From: an uncultured Gemmatimonadaceae bacterium
Lineage (GTDB): Bacteria; Gemmatimonadota; Gemmatimonadetes; Gemmatimonadales; Gemmatimonadaceae
NCBI GenBank assembly: GCA_955652635.1
Contig: CATPBN010000144.1
Coordinates: forward strand, 1-5,400
Direction: 5' to 3'
Length of the DNA: 5,400 bases
Shown here: in pieces, positions 1 to 4,441 of the stretch
Position numbering within the stretch: the first letter of the stretch is position 1
Layout of the letters: each line of letters starts with the position of its first letter
Made by a program: the position numbers and the translations under genes
Notes under the pieces: generated by a model
What the model was told of the DNA's origin: nothing
Database searches by the model: none
Seen by the model: only the letters and a program-made list of their open reading frames with translations

Positions 1-229
1 ACCGGCGGCTTTTCGTTTCTATGGAGGTTGAACGATTCTCTGGGTCGTTGTTGGTCTTGTCTTGGCCGGACTCATCGTAGCGCTCGTCATAGGGTGGCGA
101 GCGAGCGGAATCGCGCTGCGCGCGCTTCACTGCTCACGCTCCCTCCCGACTGACCGCGACGATCCACAAAGAAACGCGCGCGAGGGGTTATCGCCCCCGT
201 GGGTCGTCAGCGATGCGCGAGCCAGTCGG
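1..229. other. Region upstream of the rpsL promoter; no confident gene
   Basis: No standard gene can be supported here. The plus-strand frame reading PAAFRFYGG ends at TGA 29-31 and could be the last codons of an upstream gene, but nine residues cannot identify it. A GGAGG (23-27) overlaps that stop. After it, the same frame stays open from 32 to 268 and begins with a strongly hydrophobic run (ILWVVVGLVLAGLIVALVIG, from the ATT at 35) that looks like one transmembrane helix. The only in-frame standard initiator is TTG at 62, inside the helix, and the part after the helix looks like non-coding sequence, running into the rpsL promoter. GGGG (184-187) and CCCC (194-197) could form a 4-bp stem, but no T-run follows. 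The stretch may hold a decayed or atypically started small membrane gene. Confidence 0.4.
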
Positions 230-258
230 TTGACACAACCCGCTGTGCCGCCTAACTT
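230..258 (+). promoter_or_regulatory. Probable sigma-70-type promoter for rpsL-rpsG
   Basis: A perfect TTGACA lies at 230-235. Seventeen bases later TAACTT (253-258) fits the loose TANNNT form of a -10 box, and an overlapping AT-rich TTTATAGG follows at 257-264. The site is 55 bases before the rpsL start, the right distance for a short ribosomal-protein leader. The leader has only a weak possible hairpin (GCCC 272-275 with GGGC 283-286). The -35 match is seen directly; the -10 is weaker and the start site is inferred. Confidence 0.6.
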
Positions 259-312
259 TATAGGCTAGTCTGCCCCCAAATAGGGCGACCGCAGAATTAC
301 GTTCAGGGTTTA

Positions 313-723
313 ATGCCGACAATCAACCAGCTAGTCCGTCAGAGCCGCCGCGACGTCCAGAAAAAGGAAAAGGCGCCGGCGCTGAAGTCCAATCCCCAAA
401 AACGTGGCGTCTGCACTCGCGTCTACACCACCACACCGAAGAAGCCCAACTCGGCGCTTCGCAAAGTGGCGCGCGTGCGGCTTACGAACGGATTCGAAGT
501 CACCGCTTACATCCCCGGCGAAGGCCACAATCTGCAAGAGCACTCGATCGTGCTCATCCGCGGCGGCCGCGTTAAGGATCTCCCGGGCGTGCGATACCAT
601 ATCGTTCGCGGCTCGCTCGATGCGTCGGGCGTAAACGGCCGCAACAAGAGCCGCTCCAAGTACGGCACCAAGAAACCAAAGGCCGCCGGCGCCGCCGGTG
701 CGAGTGGAGCTAAGAAAAAGTGA
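313..723 (+). CDS. rpsL: 30S ribosomal protein S12
   Basis: S12 sits at the decoding centre of the 30S subunit and takes part in tRNA selection and fidelity. The 136-residue product opens with the family N-terminus MPTINQLVRQ and carries TTTPKKPNSALRKV (39-52) and IRGGRVKDLPGVRYH (82-96). Lys43, Lys88 and Pro91, the classic streptomycin-resistance positions, are all wild type, so these sites suggest a streptomycin-sensitive ribosome. Asp89 corresponds to the residue that RimO methylthiolates in E. coli. E. coli S12 has 124 residues; here a low-complexity Ala/Gly/Lys tail (about 121-136) extends it. The ATG at 313 is fixed by the family N-terminus; the ribosome binding site is only AGGG (305-308). 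It is followed by rpsG with a 4-base overlap, so the two are surely co-transcribed and probably translationally coupled. Confidence 0.98.
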   Translation: MPTINQLVRQSRRDVQKKEKAPALKSNPQKRGVCTRVYTTTPKKPNSALRKVARVRLTNGFEVTAYIPGEGHNLQEHSIVLIRGGRVKDLPGVRYHIVRGSLDASGVNGRNKSRSKYGTKKPKAAGAAGASGAKKK

Positions 724-1190
724 GCCGCCGCAAGAAGTCCATCAAGCGCCCGATCCTACCCGACGCTCGCTACGATAGCCAGACGGTCTCGAAGTTCATC
801 AATGCCATCATGTACGAGGGCAAGAAGTCGACTGCCGAACGAATCTTTTACGGCGCGATGGACATCGTCGAGAACAAGACCAGCCAGCCTGGCGTCACGA
901 TCTTCAAGCAGGCTCTCACCAACCTCAAGCCGGCCGTCGAAGTGAAGAGCCGGCGCGTCGGTGGTGCCACCTACCAGGTGCCGGTCGAAGTTCGCCCCGA
1001 TCGTCGCACCGCGCTCGCGATGCGCTGGCTGATCACCTTCTCACGCGGCCGCAACGAGAAGTCGATGGCCGAAAAGCTGGCCGCCGAAGTCATCGCTGCG
1101 AGCAAGGGCGAAGGCAACGCAGTCAAGAAGAAGGAAGACACGCACCGGATGGCCGAAGCGAACAAAGCGTTCGCGCACTATCGCTGGTAA
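720..1190 (+). CDS. rpsG: 30S ribosomal protein S7
   Basis: S7 binds the 3' major domain of 16S rRNA, nucleates assembly of the 30S head and lines the E site. The 156-residue product has the usual bacterial length and begins MSRRKKSIKRPILPD. The family signature RRVGGATYQVPVEVRPDRR occupies 78-96, and the C-terminus ends in the typical HRMAEANKAFAHYRW. The start is GTG at 720, whose GTGA overlaps the rpsL stop; no other start would keep the conserved N-terminus. In E. coli S7 represses its operon by binding a roughly 100-base rpsL-rpsG spacer. That spacer does not exist here, so any autoregulation must work differently. fusA and tuf, the usual next genes, are absent; a convergent gene lies 26 bases away. 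Confidence 0.98.
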   Translation: MSRRKKSIKRPILPDARYDSQTVSKFINAIMYEGKKSTAERIFYGAMDIVENKTSQPGVTIFKQALTNLKPAVEVKSRRVGGATYQVPVEVRPDRRTALAMRWLITFSRGRNEKSMAEKLAAEVIAASKGEGNAVKKKEDTHRMAEANKAFAHYRW

Positions 1191-1216
1191 GTTCGACCCA
1201 CGACCGATCTTTTTTC

Positions 1217-1546
1217 TTAGTGAGGCGTCGGCTTTCGCGCGCGGGCTCCGTGTCGCCGCTCTGTGACTTCTCTCGCCTGCCTTCTGCGCTCCGCTGTCGT
1301 CGCAATGACGGCGAGCGCCAACTCGAACAGTCCGTAAAACATTCCGACGAGCGAGAGTAGCGAAACGACGGCGAGCAATCGCGTCATGCCCGAGGAGAGC
1401 GTTCCTCTGATTACCTCGTAGGTCGCGCCCGCAACCAGAATCGCCGAGACCAGCGAGATGGTTGCAGCGATTGTGATCGACATGCCAAGATCGACACGAG
1501 GCAAGACTTCGGGCGTCTGCTGTGCTGGTGTCGCGGGATCTGTCAT
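1217..1546 (-). CDS. Hypothetical small two-helix membrane protein
   Basis: I do not recognise this family. The 109-residue product has a Pro/Thr/Gln-rich N-terminus (1-20), a first hydrophobic segment at about 22-42, a short polar loop with Arg47 and Arg56, a second hydrophobic segment at about 56-83, and a strongly basic tail (about 87-107, many Arg). The positive-inside rule puts the tail, and probably both ends, in the cytoplasm, forming a helical hairpin in the inner membrane. No catalytic motif, metal site or signal peptidase site is visible. The ATG on the minus strand at 1546 has only a weak upstream GGA. It is convergent with rpsG, whose stop lies 26 bases from this gene's stop. Two well-formed helices in one frame, with polar ends, argue for a real gene over the competing overlapping frames on this strand. 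Confidence 0.6.
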   Translation of the reverse strand: MTDPATPAQQTPEVLPRVDLGMSITIAATISLVSAILVAGATYEVIRGTLSSGMTRLLAVVSLLSLVGMFYGLFELALAVIATTAERRRQAREVTERRHGARARKPTPH

Positions 1547-1679
1547 CCAGTTCCGGTTTGCAGTTCGAGGTGTTGCATTCCGTCAGGAGCATCATGCTTC
1601 GTGCCGCGATCGCATGCAAGGAAGACGTCGAATTTCACGGCAGAGCCAGCCGAAACCACGACCGGCGGCGGGAGAACCG

Positions 1680-1757
1680 ATGGCGGTGACGATCGTCGTA
1701 AGTTGTCTCGTGGCTAGAGCTTGCAACGCGCGCCGCGCTCGCGCATCTTCGAAATAA
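1680..1757 (+). CDS. Possible 25-codon leader ORF upstream of the catabolic operon
   Basis: An ATG at 1680 lies five bases after GGGAG (1670-1674) and opens a 25-codon frame closing at TAA 1755-1757. The peptide has a hydrophobic start (MAVTIVVSCLVA) and an Arg/Ala-rich end (RARASSK). It ends 18 bases before the inverted repeat at 1776-1800 and 74 bases before mmsA. It could be a regulatory leader peptide or simply chance, since short frames are common in GC-rich DNA. No run of one regulatory codon is seen, so ordinary amino-acid attenuation is not suggested. Confidence 0.2.
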   Translation: MAVTIVVSCLVARACNARRARASSK

Positions 1758-1775
1758 CCACCCGTAGAGCTTTTC

Positions 1776-1800
1776 ATCCCTCGTCCACCGGTCGAGGGAT
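1776..1800. promoter_or_regulatory. Perfect 8-bp inverted repeat before mmsA (operator or leader hairpin)
   Basis: ATCCCTCG at 1776-1783 and CGAGGGAT at 1793-1800 are exact reverse complements around a 9-base centre. Inside the centre, CC (1785-1786) and GG (1790-1791) can also pair, so as RNA the element would form an extended stem with a 3-base loop. It ends 31 bases before the mmsA ATG. Only TTT follows it on the plus strand and no T-run on the minus strand, so it is not an intrinsic terminator. The position suits a repressor operator or a 5'-UTR structure controlling the pyrimidine-degradation operon. That role is inferred. Confidence 0.4.
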
Positions 1801-1822
1801 TTCCGTCGCGCTTCCGCTGGGC

Positions 1823-1827
1823 GGAGG
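1823..1827 (+). promoter_or_regulatory. Ribosome binding site that sets the mmsA start
   Basis: GGAGG lies four bases before the ATG at 1832. The frame stays open further upstream to a TTG at 1721, but that would add 37 non-conserved residues (MQRAPRSR...) spanning the inverted repeat. The site therefore fixes the start at 1832. Confidence 0.75.
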
Positions 1828-1831
1828 AACC

Positions 1832-3286
1832 ATGAAGTACCCAGAAGTGCGGAACTACGTCGGCGGCTCATTCGTCGGCACCGACCGGCCATTCATCGAG
1901 GTCCTCAACCCGAGCGATGGCAGCGTCATCTCTCGCGTCCCACTTTCGACCCAGGACGACGTGGACGCCGCAGTCGCGAGCGCGGAAAAGGCTTTCCCTG
2001 CCTGGTCCGCGACTCCCCTCAAGGAACGCGTTCAGGTTTTCTATCGCTACAAGACGCTCCTCGAAAAGAACATCGACGAGCTGGCTGCGCTGATCACCGA
2101 AGAAAACGGCAAGGTCGCGAGCGAGGCGCGCGCGGAGGTTCTAAAATCGGCGGAGCTGTGCGAATTCGCGTGCTCGCTTCCCCAGATCGCGCCCGGCGAA
2201 GTTCTGGAAGTGAGTCGCGGAGTGGAATGCCGCATCGAGCGGTATCCCCTGGGCGTGGTCGCAGCGATCACACCCTTCAACTTTCCCAACATGGTGCCGA
2301 ACTGGTCGATCCCCAACGCGATCGCGCTCGGCAATTGTCTCATCTTGAAGCCGTCGGAGCTGGTGCCGTTGAGCGCCGGCAGGATTGCGGAGCTGCTCAA
2401 GGAGGCAGGTTTGCCCGAGGGAGTTCTTCAGATCGTGAACGGCGGGAAGGAGGCGGTAGAAGGAATCTGCGATCATCCCGGGATAGCCGCGGTCAGCTTT
2501 GTTGGTTCGACGAAGATCGCGAAGGTCGTCTATCGTCGTTCCACCGCCACTCTCAAGCGCTGCCTGGCGCTCGGCGGCGCGAAAAACCATTTGATCGTCA
2601 TGCCCGACGCCGACAAGGAGATGACGTCCAGCAACGTCGTCGCCTCCATGTCCGGCTGCGCTGGACAGCGGTGCATGGCCGCATCGGTGATGGTCGCCGT
2701 GTCGAAGACCGATCACATCATCGAGCGGATGGTGGATCACGCCAGGAAGATCATTCCGGGGAAGGACATCGGTCCGGTGATCTCTGTTGCCGCAAGAGAG
2801 CGGATAGAGAAATACATCGGCGAAGCGGAAGCGGCCGGCGCGAAGGTCCTGGTGGACGGGCGCCGCACCATCGTGAAGGGAAAGGAGAAAGGCTACTTCA
2901 TTGGCCCGACGATCATCGATCACGTCACTCCCGATATGCGCATAGCGCAGGAAGAGGTCTTCGGCCCCGTGCTCGTGATTATTCGAGCGAAAGACGTCGA
3001 CGAAGCGCTCAAGGTAGAGAACGCGTCCCCCTATGGAAATGCGGCCTCGGTGTTTACTGAAAGCGGCGCTACCGCGCGCTACGTCACGGAGCACGCGAGT
3101 GCTGGAATGGTGGGGGTGAACGTCGGCGTGCCTGTTCCGCGCGAGCCGTTCTCATTCGGCGGGTGGAACGACTCCAAGTTCGGAGTCGGCGACATAACTG
3201 GACGGGGTTCGATCGAATTCTGGACGCAGGCGAAGAAGATGACGACGAAGTGGAACAAGGAAAGCGGAACCAATTGGATGTCCTGA
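1832..3286 (+). CDS. mmsA: CoA-acylating methylmalonate-semialdehyde dehydrogenase
   Basis: This ALDH-superfamily enzyme should oxidise malonate or methylmalonate semialdehyde with NAD+ and CoA, giving acetyl-CoA or propionyl-CoA and CO2. The 484-residue product is near the usual length of about 490-500. Visible landmarks are PFNFPNM (148-154, oxyanion-hole Asn150), LKPSE (172-176, NAD-binding Lys173), SFVGST (232-237), GGAKNH (258-263), the nucleophile Cys281 in GQRCMA, EEVFGPV (374-380, Glu375) and the C-terminal SFGGW (441-445). The general-base glutamate of hydrolytic ALDHs (ELGGK motif) is absent (ALGGA here), as expected when CoA rather than water resolves the thioester. The loop between PG (309-310) and GPVI (314-317) is about four residues shorter than in B. 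subtilis IolA as I recall it. Its stop overlaps the ribosome binding site of the next gene, preA, and its product acts last in that operon's pathway. Valine or inositol catabolism is a possible other use of the enzyme, but the neighbours point to pyrimidines. Confidence 0.93.
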   Translation: MKYPEVRNYVGGSFVGTDRPFIEVLNPSDGSVISRVPLSTQDDVDAAVASAEKAFPAWSATPLKERVQVFYRYKTLLEKNIDELAALITEENGKVASEARAEVLKSAELCEFACSLPQIAPGEVLEVSRGVECRIERYPLGVVAAITPFNFPNMVPNWSIPNAIALGNCLILKPSELVPLSAGRIAELLKEAGLPEGVLQIVNGGKEAVEGICDHPGIAAVSFVGSTKIAKVVYRRSTATLKRCLALGGAKNHLIVMPDADKEMTSSNVVASMSGCAGQRCMAASVMVAVSKTDHIIERMVDHARKIIPGKDIGPVISVAARERIEKYIGEAEAAGAKVLVDGRRTIVKGKEKGYFIGPTIIDHVTPDMRIAQEEVFGPVLVIIRAKDVDEALKVENASPYGNAASVFTESGATARYVTEHASAGMVGVNVGVPVPREPFSFGGWNDSKFGVGDITGRGSIEFWTQAKKMTTKWNKESGTNWMS

Positions 3287-3291
3287 GGAGG
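3285..3291 (+). promoter_or_regulatory. Strong ribosome binding site of preA overlapping the mmsA stop
   Basis: GAGGAGG begins inside the mmsA TGA (3284-3286) and lies four bases before the preA ATG at 3296. The arrangement implies one transcript and likely translational coupling of mmsA and preA. Confidence 0.8.
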
Positions 3292-3295
3292 TTGT

Positions 3296-4438
3296 ATGAG
3301 CGTTGATCGATCCGTGACATTCACGGGGATTCAGTTCGAGAATCCCTTTCTGCTTTCGTCGGCGCCGCCGACCGAGTCTGAATCCAACATTACTCGCGCC
3401 TTTGAGGCAGGGTGGGGTGGGGTCGTGACGAAGACAATCGGCCTGCACCCGGTCGTGAATGTCTATGGCGCGAAGGCCAAGTTCATGCGCACCACCGCTG
3501 AAGACGCGAACGTCTCCATGAAAAAGCGCCCGGGTGCCGCCTTGCACTCATCGTGGAACTGGGAGCTGATCTCGGACAAGACCCTCGAGTGGTGGGCACC
3601 GCGGATACGTCGCATCAAGGATGCGTTTCCGAACAAGGTCCTGATTGCATCGATCATGGCTGGATCGGGAAACGATAAAGAGCTGCGACACTGGCAGGAG
3701 CTGGCTGAGACCGCGCAGGGAGAAGGCGCAGACGGCCTCGAGCTCAACTTCTCCTGTCCGCACATGGATCGCCGCGACATGGGATCCAACATCGGAAAGG
3801 ACCAGGGTCTCTGCTCCGTGGTGACGGAAGCAGTGAAAGAGGTGGCAAAGGTTCCTGTATGGTGCAAGCTCACTCCGGCCACCGCGGAGATCGTCGTTGA
3901 GGCAGCTGCGTGTTTTCGTGGCGGCGCCGACGCGATCGTCTCATCAAACACGTTTCCCTCCATTCCACTCATCGATCCGGAGACGCTCGAGTTCGAGATC
4001 AACGTCGATGGCTTCGTGTCCAGCGGTGGACTTGGCGGGCCGGCGATCCTCCCGCTGTCCCTGGCGAAAATGGCGCAGCTGACCAAGGCATTTCCGGACA
4101 AGAGCTTTTCGGGAATTGGAGGTGTCTCCGATTTCAACCAGGCCGCGTCCTACTTTTTGCTCGGGTGTGGGACGGTTCAGGTGTGCACTGCCGCGATGCT
4201 CGACCAGGCAGTTGGCCCCAACGTCATCAAGCGACTTCTGTCCGGTCTCGACAGGTTCCTCGAACAGCACGTAAAGGACGGGTGGAAGCGCATCGAAGAC
4301 TTCCGCGGGATTCGCCGCGACAGAATCGTCCTTCAGTCTGACATCAGGCGCCCCGACTCGGCGGATTATCACTCGGGCTACGAAGGCGTCGAAGGGTACG
4401 CGTCGCCGCAGCCCGACGAAGTGCCGGTGCGGGCTTAG
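3296..4438 (+). CDS. preA: Dihydropyrimidine dehydrogenase catalytic (FMN) subunit, PreA-like, lacking the ferredoxin domain
   Basis: PreA-type proteins reduce uracil and thymine to their 5,6-dihydro forms, the first step of reductive pyrimidine degradation. The 380-residue product is a dihydroorotate-dehydrogenase-like FMN barrel. It shows WGGVVTKTIG (40-49), IASIMAG (117-123), NFSCPHMD (151-158), KLTP (191-194), SSNTF (216-220), SGGLGGPA (243-250), SGIGGV (272-277) and TVQVCTAA (303-310). Cys154 in NFSC matches the catalytic Cys671 of mammalian DPD, and Asn151, Asn218 and Thr219 match its pyrimidine-binding residues. The segment WELISDKTLEWW (89-100) resembles animal DPD more than E. coli PreA. 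E. coli PreA (411 residues) ends in a two-[4Fe-4S] domain. Here no cysteine follows Cys307, so that domain is absent and a tail of about 50 polar residues takes its place. The family is secure; whether NADH, NADPH or another donor feeds it cannot be seen. Confidence 0.9.
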   Translation: MSVDRSVTFTGIQFENPFLLSSAPPTESESNITRAFEAGWGGVVTKTIGLHPVVNVYGAKAKFMRTTAEDANVSMKKRPGAALHSSWNWELISDKTLEWWAPRIRRIKDAFPNKVLIASIMAGSGNDKELRHWQELAETAQGEGADGLELNFSCPHMDRRDMGSNIGKDQGLCSVVTEAVKEVAKVPVWCKLTPATAEIVVEAAACFRGGADAIVSSNTFPSIPLIDPETLEFEINVDGFVSSGGLGGPAILPLSLAKMAQLTKAFPDKSFSGIGGVSDFNQAASYFLLGCGTVQVCTAAMLDQAVGPNVIKRLLSGLDRFLEQHVKDGWKRIEDFRGIRRDRIVLQSDIRRPDSADYHSGYEGVEGYASPQPDEVPVRA

Positions 4439-4441
4439 CTC

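Noticed and set aside
184..197. GGGG/CCCC mini-hairpin upstream of rpsL
   Set aside because: Only four base pairs and no T-run; expected by chance in GC-rich DNA.
1208..1218. T-rich run after rpsG as an intrinsic terminator
   Set aside because: Six T residues (1210-1215) are present, but the preceding bases offer only a stem of about 3 bp, too weak to call.
1041..1619. Minus-strand frame of 192 codons overlapping rpsG and the hypothetical gene
   Set aside because: It runs far into rpsG on the opposite strand and its product is Arg/Ser-rich. The overlapping frame at 1217-1546 has two clear membrane helices and sensible ends.
1721..1831. TTG at 1721 as an upstream mmsA start
   Set aside because: The extra 37 residues do not resemble the ALDH N-terminus and span the inverted repeat; GGAGG precedes ATG 1832.
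2141..3094. Long minus-strand reading frame (317 codons) opposite mmsA
   Set aside because: It lies wholly inside a well-supported ALDH gene. Its translation is rich in His, Arg and Asp with no recognisable fold, typical of antisense frames in GC-rich genes.
3463..4137. Minus-strand reading frame (224 codons) opposite preA
   Set aside because: Fully covered by preA, whose conserved motifs explain the sequence; the translation is Ser/Ala/Pro-rich and shows no domain.
3296..4438. Loss of the catalytic cysteine of DPD because MGSNIG replaces MGLACG
   Set aside because: The catalytic Cys671 of mammalian DPD lies in NLSCPH, not in MGLACG. The matching Cys154 in NFSCPH is present.
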